A stretch of 64,000 nt of DNA from Craterostigma plantagineum (GCA_027422505.1 JAPQWV010000002.1:29242501-29306500), one strand, 5' to 3'. Positions 12,953 through 24,868 are shown, counted from the stretch's first letter. Notes: a model not told the origin generated them from the letters alone. A program made the numbers and translations.

Positions 12953-13846
12953 ATGAAGATACAGTGTGATGTGTGTGAGAAGGCTCAAGCAACTGTAATC
13001 TGCTGCGCCGACGAAGCTGCTTTGTGCTCAAAGTGCGACGTCGAAGTTCACGCCGCTAATAGGCTGGCTAGCAAGCATCAAAGGCTTCTCCTTCAGTGCC
13101 TCTCTAATAAGCTCCCTCCTTGCGATATATGCCAAGTAATTTTCCTCCTATCTTCTTAAGATCTGATATTTTGTGTGTTTGTAAAGGCGAGAGATGTAAT
13201 GATGTCATTCTATCGCAGGAAAAGACGGCTTTCATCTTCTGCGTTGAGGACCGAGCGCTTTTCTGCAAAGATTGCGACGAGTCCATTCACTCGGCGAATA
13301 GCAGGGCGGCGAACCACCAGCGATTCTTAGCCACGGGGATAAGGGTGGCTCTGAGTTCATCCTCTTGTAATAACAAAGAGATTGTCCAAAGCGATAGCAC
13401 TGAGAAGCCAAAGCCTCAGCAGGTGAATCTGAAATCGCCGCCGAGTGCGCCGCCAAGTCTTGGACAGTCGACGAGTTGCTGCTGTTTTCGGACTACGAAT
13501 CGGCCAACAAGCAGGTAAGAAAAATTAAGACGATGGGAGTTGAGGAATTTCGAGGTGGAAAGGTAAAGAAAATGAGTTTCTTTTTCTCTTTTTTGGGCAG
13601 AAGGAACAGATGGAGTTTGGCGGCGAGTTCGATTATTTTTCTGGGTTCAGTTTCTACGACGAGGAAATGTCTGGAGAGGCTTTGTCGGCGGCGGAAGTGC
13701 CTCAGCTGCCGGCGTCTCATCACTACAGTACGGCTGCTTACGGCAGATCTTCGTCGGAGTTTTATGGAGCTCATAAGAAGCCGAGGCTTGAGATTCCCAT
13801 CGACGACGACGATGAAGACTATTTGACCGTCCCCGATTTGGGATGA
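12953..13846 (+). pseudogene. Two-B-box zinc finger protein (BBX20-23 group) with a frameshift in exon 2
   Basis: Seen: exon 1 12953-13135 encodes B-box 1 (CDVCEKAQATVICCADEAAL to HQRLLL); exon 2 13219-13514 begins with B-box 2 (CVEDRALFCKDCDESIHSAN); exon 3 13601-13846 ends with an acidic VPDLG tail. All expected Cys/His/Asp zinc ligands are visible. Known: group IV BBX proteins are nuclear light-signalling regulators that act with HY5 and are turned over through COP1. Odd: the conserved segment SWTVDELLLFSDYE after B-box 2, and exon 3 in phase with it, lie in a different frame from the B-boxes. The shift must fall between 13404 and 13460, and the summed exons are 725 nt, one short of a multiple of three. 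In the B-box frame the protein instead runs on to a stop near 13518. Either the allele is broken or one base is missing from a GC-rich part of the assembly. The upstream GTG at 12950 was not used as start. Confidence 0.8.
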
Positions 13847-14246
13847 AAAAAATACCATTGTTCATCAGTGAAATAATGTATTTTATTTTTTTTTTGGTAA
13901 ATTATGACAATTTGATTGTATGTAGTAAGATGATATCATCTGCATCTACCAAACTATTTTGTGTTTTGTGGTTTCTGTCTATTCAAAGACAGATTTCCAT
14001 GGAAGTCTATAATCTTATTACAGTCTCTCTTGCAAACTAGAATTCTAAAATATCTGAAAACAAAGGACCAAATGTTGCTTCGCCGCCGATTGGCTCACCT
14101 TTGTGTTTGTTAGGCATACGTTTATATCTACGTTGATGTACTCTTATGCTCTAGAATGAGATTTTATTTTAGTTAAGTACGTTTTCCTTACACGATGTTC
14201 TAAAGCTTGAAAGCTACAAATTTCAAATTTGATTTGAGAAGAAAAA
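13847..14246. other. 3' flank of the BBX gene up to the retrotransposon
   Basis: About 400 bp of AT-rich DNA, probably the BBX 3' UTR and short spacer. It ends at the 5-bp target site duplication of the Sirevirus-like element. No coding sequence recognised. Confidence 0.5.
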
Positions 14247-14251
14247 AAAAC
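14247..14251. repeat. Target site duplication AAAAC, left copy
   Basis: Identical to 22771-22775 on the other side of the element; 5 bp is the usual size for copia integration. Confidence 0.9.
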
Positions 14252-15035
14252 TGTTAATGTAGAGAGTTCAATGTTGACGATCATGTTGGGACAACATGCC
14301 AGTCAACATTGTTGGCTGAGAATGAGTCAACCTCTAATTTTATCTTTCATGCCCAAAACCCTATTAATTCGGTTATTGGCTATTTTTAGTGATATGCAGG
14401 ACTTAGATAAAGCTTGGAATGGATCAAAGACGTGTGGATTACGTGTGGAGACTTAGGAGCTGAAATTGGAAAGGAACATACTAAATATAGGAGTCTTGAA
14501 GCCCAAGTGAAGACTAAGTCGTTTGGAGCTATCCAACTTAACTTCCAACGGCCATATTGAAGTTAGTGGACGTTGAGGGCAGTATGGACGTTGTGCAAGT
14601 CATTTGGGAAGTCGAAGTATTTATACGAGACTTCATTTTTCCGTTAGACACACACGAGTCATAACGAGCGAAGCTTATATTGAGATTGAGCAAACTCACG
14701 AGAGTTATTCTTTTTAGCCTAGTTTTGCAAAGGTCTTAGGACTTTCTAGTTTAGTGGGTCGTTAGATTCCATTCTTTTACTAGGCGTGATTTGTACTATC
14801 GCGAGATAGTTGTTTTTGTAATCCATCGTAATAGTGGAATTTCGCCATGAGGCACGCAGCAAGTTTCTAACTTGCTGCACAAAATTTACATCTCGTGTGT
14901 TTCGTATTTCGTCACTAAAGTTGTTAGTTTTTCCGCTGTGCATTCTGTGTGAGATCGAGTGTTGCTCCGACATTACAGTCAACATTTACATCACCAGTTT
15001 TTATTTTACATCCATTACACGATGGGACCACTTCA
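14252..15035 (+). repeat. 5' LTR of the Sirevirus-like element
   Basis: Starts TGTTAATGTAG and ends ACCACTTCA. It contains the palindrome CATGTTG-GGA-CAACATG at 14282-14298 and further AATGTTG/CAACATT motifs. A TATA-like TATTTATACG lies near 14618. Apparent short ORFs here recur identically in the 3' LTR and are not genes. Confidence 0.95.
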
Positions 15036-15038
15036 AAG

Positions 15039-15050
15039 TGGTATCAGAGC
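15039..15050 (+). other. Primer binding site (initiator Met-tRNA)
   Basis: TGGTATCAGAGC, the standard plant copia primer site complementary to the 3' end of initiator Met-tRNA, three bases after the LTR. Its first bases form the right arm of the palindrome CCACTT-CA-AAGTGG (15028-15041), which bridges the LTR end and the primer site. Confidence 0.93.
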
Positions 15051-15088
15051 CTACGCTTGACGTTACTAAGCGCTGAAGATCATCTACA

Positions 15089-18000
15089 ATGGATGTTACA
15101 AGCTCAAACCATCTCGGCAAAGTCCCTGTGTTAGACGGTTCCAATTATGCCTATTGGAAGGTTCGTGTTCGGCAGTGCATCAAGTCCATCGATGTGCGAG
15201 CATGGGAAGCAGTGCTGCATGGTTATACGACTCCAAAGACTCCACAAGACGCTGATGGCGAAGTCGTGGATAAGCCTTTCGAGCAGTGGACGATCGCGGA
15301 GAAGAACGCGGCCGAATACAACGACAAGGCACTCAACGCCATCTTTTCATCCGTGGACATGTTTATGTTCAAGATCATCCAGAATTGCTCTACTGCTCAA
15401 GATGCGTGGGATCTTCTTCAGAAGTACTGTGAAGGCGACGCAAGTGTGCGTGAAACCAAGCTTCGCCTCCTCCTTAGTCAGTTCGAGAATATCAGAATGA
15501 AGGAAGACGAAGATATCAACACGTACTTTGGAAAGCTGTTGACGATCTCAAGCGAGTGTGCCAGCCTAGGAGATCCTATGACAAATAAGGTATTAAACTC
15601 TAAAGCTCTTCGTACACTAACCGAAAAATTCAATGTGAAGGTATCGGCGATCGAGGAATCATACAACCTAGCGAACATGAACTTCACCGTCTTGATGAAC
15701 ATCTTGAAGAACTTCGAGACCAACCTTGACGTCCAAAAGAGGGCATCACGCGGCAAAAGCCTTGCTTTAGTCAGTCAACCATCCAAGGTTCAAACGGAGG
15801 ATGATTCTGACAGTGAGGATGATACAGCCATGCTGGTAAAGAACTTCGCAAAGTTTCTCAAGAAGAAGAAGAACGCTGAGAAAAATGTTGGCCCGAATGC
15901 TGGTCCAACATTTAGGCGGGGGCAGAATGTTAAAGCTGATTCCTCGTCTGCTCCTCCGTTCTTTAAACGCAAACCAGATGGAAAGAAGAAGAACATCAAC
16001 TATGAATCCGTAAGATGCTATGAATGCCAAGGATGGGGTCATTTCGCCAACGAATGTGCAAACACTCTTCGCAAGTACGGAAAGGCGATGTGGATCGAGC
16101 TGTCCGACGATGAAGATGAAGAACTGTGTGCTAAGGAGAACAAGCAAACATTAGTGACCATTCAGTCCTTCTCAGACAGCGAAGACAACGAAGATAATCA
16201 GATAGGCTTCACTGTGGTAACGGATGTTGAGCAGAATGTTGATCCAACATCTGACTCAGCATCTGGAAAACAGATTATATTTGATTATGATGACTCAAAC
16301 TGTTTTGATGGCTTTTTAAGTTCTGATGATGCAGATTTACAAACAGATGATTGTGCAGCTATGAAGCGATTGTCCGCACAATTGGAAATAGAAAAGGCGA
16401 AAAATGCTCAACTTAAAGCCGCCGTAAAAGTGTTGACCGAGGAGAATGAAAAGAACGAAAAGGTGATCGAAGGCCTTCTTGATGGGATGAATAAAATGGA
16501 AGCCGCTCTAACACGAAAGGACAAAGAGATCGACCAGCTACAGAAGCGAGTCGATGAGGCTGACGAGACATTTGCGAAAATGAACAAGGGTAAATCAACC
16601 CTTGATGAGGTATTATCTCTAGGTATTTTTGATAAGCAAGGTCTAGGTTTCAATACTGAGCCCATTAATGAAGTTCCTAAACCTGTGCCACATGTTCAGC
16701 CTAAGATGCTCTTTGTTAAAGAAAAGTCGCATGTTTCGAGTGATCCTATTATAACTGCGAGTGTTAAGAAGAATCCTAAGCATGCTACTGTTAAGTCTAA
16801 GGATAGATCATTTAAATGTCATCACTGCATGCAATCTGGTCATATCAAACCGTTTTATTGGAAGTTGAAGGGGGAGATTTCTGCAAAGAAATCAATGTCG
16901 GCTGAAATGTCGTCCAACATTTCGCTCAACATTGAGAAATCAGTGCTCGAAGGAATGTCTGGTGAGATTTCGGCTGGCTCACCTTCAAATTCTAATAGTC
17001 CAAATGCTGTTTCATCATCTAAAAATGTCTGGGTAGAGAAATCTGTTCATAAATGCCATGTTGTATATACCTCCTTGCGAGCTAACGTGACAGGTTCTTG
17101 GTACTTCGATAGCGGGTGTTCCCGACATATGACGGGTACCAAGGAGTTTCTAAGCAATTATACGCCTTTAAGCAGCGGATCTGTGACGTTTGGAGGAGGA
17201 GCTAAGGGACGAATTCTAGGTCGCGGCAGATTGAATGTGGCAGACTTTCCTAGACTAAGCAATGTTCTACATGTCGAAGGTCTTGTGGCGAATTTGATAA
17301 GCATAAGCCAGCTTTGCGACGATGACCTTGAGGTACGTTTTAATAAAGAATGTTGTGAGGTATTTAACAGCGATTGTGTTCGAGTGATGGCAGGTAAAAG
17401 GTCAAGTGATAATTGCTACTTAGTCGGCGACAAATCCAACTCGAAGGACATATGTCAACTATCCAAGGCCGAAGATGATGTGATTCTTTGGCATCATAAA
17501 CTGGGGCACGTTAATTACCGAACTCTGGAGCAGCTTATCAAACACGAAGCAATCAGAGACATTCCAAAGCTGAAAGAGTTTGGTAAGGTTGTATGTGAGT
17601 CGTGCTTGAAGGGTAAGCAAGTGCATGCCAGTCATAATGTTGACCCACATTCTGCTCAGCATTTTAATACTGCCCACTGTTTTCAGTTGATACATATGGA
17701 TTTGATGGGTCCGATGGAAGTAGATAGCATTGGTGGTAGAAAATATGCTTATGTGCTCGTGGATGATTATTCTAGATATGCATGGATATTTTTTCTTAGG
17801 GAAAAATCTGAGTCTTTCGATTTCTTTAAGAGCTTTTGTGCCATGATTAAGAACATTTTTGGTGCTTCTGTTTTTCGCATTAGATCAGATCATGGTAGGG
17901 AATTTGATAATCAGTCATTCACTGAGTTTTGTGATAAGAAAGGCATCATTCATGAGTTTTCATCTCCTAAGACGCCCCAACAAAATGGGGTGGCCGAAAG

Positions 18001-20224
18001 GAAGAATAGGACTTTGCAAGAAATGGCTCGTGTTATGTTGCAATCTAAGAATATTTCTAAGCGTTTTTGGGCTGAAGCGTTACATACTGCTTGTCATATT
18101 TCGAATCGTGTATTCTTTCGTTATGGTACTAAAATGACTTCTTATGAACTGTTGAATGGGAAAAAGCCGACTGTGAAGTATTTTCATGTCTTTGGTTGTG
18201 TTTGCTATATGTTGAATGATCGTGAGTATTTGACCAAGTTTGATTCCAAAAGTGATAAATGCATATTCCTTGGTTACTCTTCGAACAGCCGTGCTTATCG
18301 TGTATATAACTTTCGCTTGAAGTCTGTTCAGGAATCTGTTAATATTGTATTTGATGATACTACTGACCTCAGCAGAAATGCTCCACAAGTTGTTATTACA
18401 GACGTTGTCAAAGCTGTTGGTGAAACAGAGGAAAATGTGGAGGAAAATGTTGAGCCAGCATTTGACGCAGCATCTGAACCTGAACAGAACGCTGAAGAAG
18501 CCGGACCCAGCGAAGTTCGAAGAGATCCGCCAGCGAAGATACAGAAGGACCATCCCTCAGATCTCATTATTGGTGACGTGAACGAAGGAAGAAAAACCAG
18601 AGACAAGCCACGTAAGGACTACAAATCTATGGTAAGAAACGTATGCATGAATACCGTATACGCTGAGGTACGCTTTAAATGTTTTGTTTCTGAAATAGAA
18701 CCCAAGAATGTCCTCGAAGCTCTCAAGGATAATTATTGGATTAATGCCATGCAAGAGGAACTCTTGCAATTTGAGAAAAACCAGGTTTGGAGTTTAGTGC
18801 CACGGCCGAAAGACATTAATGTCATAGGTACAAAGTGGATCTTTAAGAATAAGTCTGATGAACTTGGTAGAGTTGTGAGGAACAAAGCACGTTTAGTAGC
18901 CCAAGGTTATACGCAAGTAGAGGGGATAGATTTTGATGAAACGTTTGCTCCTGTTGCTCGGCTAGAATCTATTAGGTTGTTATTAGCGATTGCATGTTGG
19001 CTTAACATTACATTACACCAAATGGATGTTAAGGGTGCGTTTTTAAATGGGTTTATTGATAAAGAAATCTATGTTGAACAACCTAAGGGGTTCGAAGACC
19101 CTCATTTTCCTAACCATGTTTATAAGTTGCAGAGAGCTTTGTATGGATTGAAGCAAGCGCCTCGAGCTTGGTACGCACGGTTAGCTACATTTTTACTTGA
19201 ATTTGGATTCACTCGAGGTGAGGCCGATCGCACACTTTTTGTGAAAAGAGTTGGTGCTGACGTTTTAATTGCTCAAATTTATGTGGATGACATAGTATTT
19301 GGATCTAGTTCGCAATCAATGTTAGATCAGTTCGTACATGCTATGAACTCTACTTTCGAAATGAGCATGATTGGGGAACTAACTTTTTTCTTAGGATTGC
19401 AGATCAAGCAAAGCAGCGACGGGATTTTTATGTCCCAGGAGAAGTACGCGAAGAACACTGTTAAGAAGTTCGGGTTGGACACGGCGAAGGTAATGAAAAC
19501 GCCCATGGGGTCTACGCAAAAGGTAAGTAGAGATAATGTTGGACAGAATGTTGACCCAACATTGTATCGCTCAATGATAGGCAGTTTGTTATATCTTTCA
19601 GCGAGTCGACCCGACATTATGTATAGCGTATGTGTCTGTGCTAGATATCAGTCTGAGCCTAAAATATCCCACTTAAATGCTGTTAAGCGTATTCTTCGAT
19701 ATGTGAGTGGTTCGTGTAGCCTAGGGTTATGGTTCTCTAAAGATACTAATATGAGTCTTGTAGGCTACAGCGATGCTGATTGGGCAGGTGACGAGGATGA
19801 TCGCAAGAGCACAAGTGGCGGCTGTTTCTTCTTAGGTAACAATTTGGTTGCATGGTACAGTAAGAAACAGAACTGTGTGTCTTTATCTACTGCTGAGTCT
19901 GAGTATGTTGCTGCTGGTAGTTGCTGTACGCAATTGATGTGGTTGAATAGCATGTTGTGTGACTATGGTTTAGAGTGCGATTCTGTTCTCATGTATTGTG
20001 ATAACCTTAGTGCCATCAACATATCTAAGAACCCTATTCAGCATTCACGTACGAAGCATATAGATATAAGGCATCATTTTCTGAGAGATATGGTAGAAAA
20101 AGAGTTAGTTTGCATTGAGCATATAGACACAAAACATCAGTTAGCAGACATATTTACGAAAGCATTGGATTCTGAAAGGTTTTCGGACCTGAAGAAATCC
20201 ATAGGTTTGCACATGTCAGTTTGA
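15089..20224 (+). CDS. Gag-Pol polyprotein of the Sirevirus-like element, open over 1711 residues
   Basis: Seen: one uninterrupted frame. Gag is at the N-terminus, with a CCHC knuckle at residues 310-323 (CYECQGWGHFANEC). A strongly charged coiled coil follows (about 450-540) and then a second knuckle-like CHHCMQSGHIKPFY in which the last Cys is replaced. The aspartic protease signature DSGCSRHMTG has its Asp at about 674. Next come the HHCC integrase finger (WHHKLGHVNY, CESCLKGKQ), the integrase core (MDLMGP, SDHGREFD, QQNGVAERKN), the reverse transcriptase (MDVKGAFLNG, YVDDIVFGS) and RNase H (DADWAG, STAESEYVA, LADIFTKAL). Known: Gag packages RNA, and Pol processes, copies and integrates the element. 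All catalytic motifs are intact, so it may be mobile. The peptide N-V-x-P recurs in variable parts because a DNA inverted-repeat motif is embedded in the frame. Confidence 0.96.
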   Translation: MDVTSSNHLGKVPVLDGSNYAYWKVRVRQCIKSIDVRAWEAVLHGYTTPKTPQDADGEVVDKPFEQWTIAEKNAAEYNDKALNAIFSSVDMFMFKIIQNCSTAQDAWDLLQKYCEGDASVRETKLRLLLSQFENIRMKEDEDINTYFGKLLTISSECASLGDPMTNKVLNSKALRTLTEKFNVKVSAIEESYNLANMNFTVLMNILKNFETNLDVQKRASRGKSLALVSQPSKVQTEDDSDSEDDTAMLVKNFAKFLKKKKNAEKNVGPNAGPTFRRGQNVKADSSSAPPFFKRKPDGKKKNINYESVRCYECQGWGHFANECANTLRKYGKAMWIELSDDEDEELCAKENKQTLVTIQSFSDSEDNEDNQIGFTVVTDVEQNVDPTSDSASGKQIIFDYDDSNCFDGFLSSDDADLQTDDCAAMKRLSAQLEIEKAKNAQLKAAVKVLTEENEKNEKVIEGLLDGMNKMEAALTRKDKEIDQLQKRVDEADETFAKMNKGKSTLDEVLSLGIFDKQGLGFNTEPINEVPKPVPHVQPKMLFVKEKSHVSSDPIITASVKKNPKHATVKSKDRSFKCHHCMQSGHIKPFYWKLKGEISAKKSMSAEMSSNISLNIEKSVLEGMSGEISAGSPSNSNSPNAVSSSKNVWVEKSVHKCHVVYTSLRANVTGSWYFDSGCSRHMTGTKEFLSNYTPLSSGSVTFGGGAKGRILGRGRLNVADFPRLSNVLHVEGLVANLISISQLCDDDLEVRFNKECCEVFNSDCVRVMAGKRSSDNCYLVGDKSNSKDICQLSKAEDDVILWHHKLGHVNYRTLEQLIKHEAIRDIPKLKEFGKVVCESCLKGKQVHASHNVDPHSAQHFNTAHCFQLIHMDLMGPMEVDSIGGRKYAYVLVDDYSRYAWIFFLREKSESFDFFKSFCAMIKNIFGASVFRIRSDHGREFDNQSFTEFCDKKGIIHEFSSPKTPQQNGVAERKNRTLQEMARVMLQSKNISKRFWAEALHTACHISNRVFFRYGTKMTSYELLNGKKPTVKYFHVFGCVCYMLNDREYLTKFDSKSDKCIFLGYSSNSRAYRVYNFRLKSVQESVNIVFDDTTDLSRNAPQVVITDVVKAVGETEENVEENVEPAFDAASEPEQNAEEAGPSEVRRDPPAKIQKDHPSDLIIGDVNEGRKTRDKPRKDYKSMVRNVCMNTVYAEVRFKCFVSEIEPKNVLEALKDNYWINAMQEELLQFEKNQVWSLVPRPKDINVIGTKWIFKNKSDELGRVVRNKARLVAQGYTQVEGIDFDETFAPVARLESIRLLLAIACWLNITLHQMDVKGAFLNGFIDKEIYVEQPKGFEDPHFPNHVYKLQRALYGLKQAPRAWYARLATFLLEFGFTRGEADRTLFVKRVGADVLIAQIYVDDIVFGSSSQSMLDQFVHAMNSTFEMSMIGELTFFLGLQIKQSSDGIFMSQEKYAKNTVKKFGLDTAKVMKTPMGSTQKVSRDNVGQNVDPTLYRSMIGSLLYLSASRPDIMYSVCVCARYQSEPKISHLNAVKRILRYVSGSCSLGLWFSKDTNMSLVGYSDADWAGDEDDRKSTSGGCFFLGNNLVAWYSKKQNCVSLSTAESEYVAAGSCCTQLMWLNSMLCDYGLECDSVLMYCDNLSAINISKNPIQHSRTKHIDIRHHFLRDMVEKELVCIEHIDTKHQLADIFTKALDSERFSDLKKSIGLHMSV

Positions 20225-21986
20225 ATGTTGGTCCAACATTTGGATCAACATAGCACATTTCAGATTAGATTGTTACTGCTTTAATGTTTGATGAAATATT
20301 CTGTTCTGTTTTCCTGTGAAATGACATGATCCTTCTTGACTGGTCCCTGCATGAACTCAATCCCTTTGTTTTATAGGCTCTTGGTAATACGTCCCTAGGT
20401 ACACGGCATTCGCTGTGACGATGTACTCTTTGCGACAAAAAGCCAATCCTTGTTGCGTTAAGCATGCTCATAAACTCTTTGCTAGATATAGGTACTTGGT
20501 AATAAGTTTCCGTAGGTACACGGCATTCGCGGTGACGATGTATACTATGCGACAAAAAGCCAAACCTTGAGGCTTAGGGTATAAGGGCAGTGCATGATTT
20601 CGGTTAGATTAATAAGGTGAAAGGGTAATAAAGGGAACTGGTTTGGAGAAGGATTGCGCAGAAAAGTCTAGGATTACGGAATTAGAATGTTGAGTCAAAT
20701 GTTGAGGCAACATTAGTAACAGTCAGTCTGATCGTGCTACATTTTGTTTGCTTTCGTGTTTTATGCATTAGTTTTTAAGCTTGATTTGTCAGTATGTTTG
20801 TATCTAGTTTTAGTATCTCTCAGAATTGCATTAGAACTTCTCGAAGAACGGCTCGTTACGCTTGTCTCAAGTGATCCTCATTGTCGCCTAAACGGTTAGT
20901 CTTGCTCAGCGCCTACTTTGATTTTTGACTTGGTATTTTTGGGTGAATCATACTCTGGAATGCTCCTATAGTTTCGTGTGACTGAGTCCTCCATATGCTA
21001 TATTTAGCTTGAGATTTTACTTAGGCAGTTTTCGACTTATTTCGTCCATATCCTATGATTTGCCTAAGTGTGTTTCAAGTCCAACGGTTACTTTTTGCGG
21101 TTTTGTGATTTGATCGTGTTTATTATGTGGGACCATTGGAACTGTTTTTGGTGATCATTATCTCTACTCCACACCATACCCTATGTCATAATTTGAACTT
21201 CACGCTGAGATTACTCTCTGTTCTTGACTGTGTTTGATATAATCAAGGGTTATACATTCTGTAGTGTTTCTCCATTTCTTGAACTTATCTTTGATTTATC
21301 TATGGCAAACTCACCTTTTCTGAGTCTCAGAATGTTGGTCCAGATGCCAGTTCCACATTTACCTCAACATCGAATCTGCAGCAAGAGATTAAGTGTCTGA
21401 ATGACAAGATTATTTTTTTGATTGCTCAGAGAGAAGTTCTCTGAGGTTTACTTTCTTCCCAAAAAGGGGGAGAAGGTTGTTTGTGCAGATGGATGGCGAT
21501 CATGGCTGCTGACCAATGTGGGTGACTTTATAAGCGGAGATTCAGGGGGAGCAGAATAAGGAACCGTCGAACAGACAGGGGGAGAACAGGTTGGAGTAGG
21601 AGCTGCTGGAGAAGATGCAAGCGCCGATACGAGTCAGAGTCCATCGATTTAGGCCATTAGTGGGTCTAGGTCGGTTTTGTGCATGCGCACTTCTTAGTGC
21701 CTTTTTGTTTTTGCATGCCTATCTGACTTGTGTTTTTATTTTGCGTGCGCATGTTTTTAGTTCTGCCTATGGATCACTTGTTTTTGTTTTGCAGATGTTT
21801 TTTTTCAGGACCTCTTAGGATATGTACTTATTTCTTAGTACTTAGAATGGTTTAACTACTATTCTATTTGTGTTTACTCTAACCATCTTTTTATGTTTTG
21901 TGGTTGAGTAGATCGTGCCTTTAGGGGGAGTTTCACTACGTCTAACTTCTGCAGTGGTTTTGGGAAGAAAGATAAAAGGGGGAGAT
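20225..21986 (+). other. Long non-coding 3' tail of the Sirevirus-like element
   Basis: About 1.76 kb between the pol stop and the 3' LTR with no long frame, so no intact env-like gene. It holds a duplicated segment (20382-20450 and 20498-20569, sharing 'aggtacacggcattcgc' and 'gcgacaaaaagcca'), three clusters of the AATGTTG/CAACATT motif (near 20223-20251, 20686-20718 and 21331-21372) and several polypurine-like GGGGGAG copies (near 21461, 21545, 21577 and 21921). Confidence 0.8.
21974..21986 (+). other. Polypurine tract of the Sirevirus-like element
   Basis: AAAAGGGGGAGA directly before the 3' LTR start TGTTAATG; it would prime plus-strand synthesis. Confidence 0.88.
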
Positions 21987-22770
21987 TGTTAATGTAGAGA
22001 GTTCAATGTTGACGATCATGTTGGGACAACATGCCAGTCAACATTGTTGGCTGAGAATGAGTCAACCTCTAATTTTATCTTTCATGCCCAAAACTCTATT
22101 AATTCGGTTATTGGCTATTTTTAGTGATATGCAGGACTTAGATAAAGCTTGGAATGGATCAAAGACGTGTGGATTACGTGTGGAGACTTAGGAGCTGAAA
22201 TTGGAAAGGAACATACTAAATATAGGAGTCTTGAAGCCCAAGTGAAGACTAAGTCGTTTGGAGCTATCCAACTTAACTTCCAACGGCCATATTGAAGTTA
22301 GTGGACGTTGAGGGCAGTATGGACGTTGTGCAAGTCATTTGGGAAGTCGAAGTATTTATACGAGACTTCATTTTTCCGTTAGACACACACGAGTCATAAC
22401 GAGCGAAGCTTATATTGAGATTGAGCAAACTCACGAGAGTTATTCTTTTTAGCCTAGTTTTGCAAAGGTCTTAGGACTTTCTAGTTTAGTGGGTCGTTAG
22501 ATTCCATTCTTTTACTAGGCGTGATTTGTACTATCGCGAGATAGTTGTTTTTGTAATCCATCGTAATAGTGGAATTTCGCCATGAGGCACGCAGCAAGTT
22601 TCTAACTTGCTGCACAAAATTTACATCTCGTGTGTTTCGTATTTCGTCACTAAAGTTGTTAGTTTTTCCGCTGTGCATTCTGTGTGAGATCGAGTGTTGC
22701 TCCGACATTACAGTCAACATTTACATCACCAGTTTTTATTTTACATCCATTACACGATGGTACCACTTCA
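21987..22770 (+). repeat. 3' LTR of the Sirevirus-like element
   Basis: 784 bp, near-identical to the 5' LTR with a constant offset of 7735 bases. It is followed by the AAAAC duplication at 22771-22775. Confidence 0.95.
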
Positions 22771-22955
22771 AAAACGTTTCTAATAATATTGTCCAACCCT
22801 TACCTTCCATTAGAATATAGCATACTGAATCAGACTGAACATGGACGGAATGAGAAAACGCAGCAGATTAATAAGCAACACACCGATAAATCCCACGAGA
22901 AAAAAAAAGTAAAGCACCCCAACAAATTCAAATGAAAAACGACGATGAGAATTAT

Positions 22956-24592
<1,637 letters not shown>

Positions 24593-24868
24593 TCTTATTT
24601 GTTTGAATTTGCAGCTGTCGATGATAAGTGTTGTCAAGGAAATGGCAGGCTTTCTTACACATATATACAGGGTTGCGAAATTTTATTGGGGCCCATAATT
24701 TTGTTCTAGTTGATATCGGATCCTATGTCTTACTTTATTGGCATACTATCTACATTTTAAAATTTTCAAAATAAAATGAACTTATGAATATCGAAAAATA
24801 TAAGATATGATTATCAACATGATCATAACAAAACAAAGAATAAATTAAATAAGTTTATTTGTTTATAC
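24593..24868. other. Promoter-side flank of the alkenal reductase gene
   Basis: A short AT-rich segment before the MITE cluster. The sequence ACACATATATACAGG near 24657-24671 contains a TATA-like element for the minus-strand gene. Confidence 0.5.

Larger units (their letters stand above)
14252..22770 (+). mobile_element. Full-length Sirevirus-like Ty1/copia LTR retrotransposon, 8519 bp
   Basis: Seen: two 784-bp direct LTRs (14252-15035 and 21987-22770), each TG...CA, flanked by the 5-bp duplication AAAAC at 14247-14251 and 22771-22775. By eye the LTRs differ at only two positions (the C/T in 'aaaaccctatt' and the G/T in 'gatggNacc'), so insertion is recent. Between them are an initiator-Met tRNA primer site, one long gag-pol frame, a 1.76-kb non-coding tail and a polypurine tract. 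The extended Gag with a coiled coil, the long tail and the repeated GGGGGAG motifs near the 3' LTR are features of the Sirevirus lineage. It lies between two convergent genes. Confidence 0.95.

Noticed and set aside
14271..14456. Small ORF repeated at 22006-22191, and other paired ORFs
   Set aside because: They are identical only because they lie in the two LTRs of one retrotransposon.
18080..18553. 157-codon minus-strand ORF and other antisense frames in the first copia element
   Set aside because: Shadows of the conserved gag-pol frame on the other strand.
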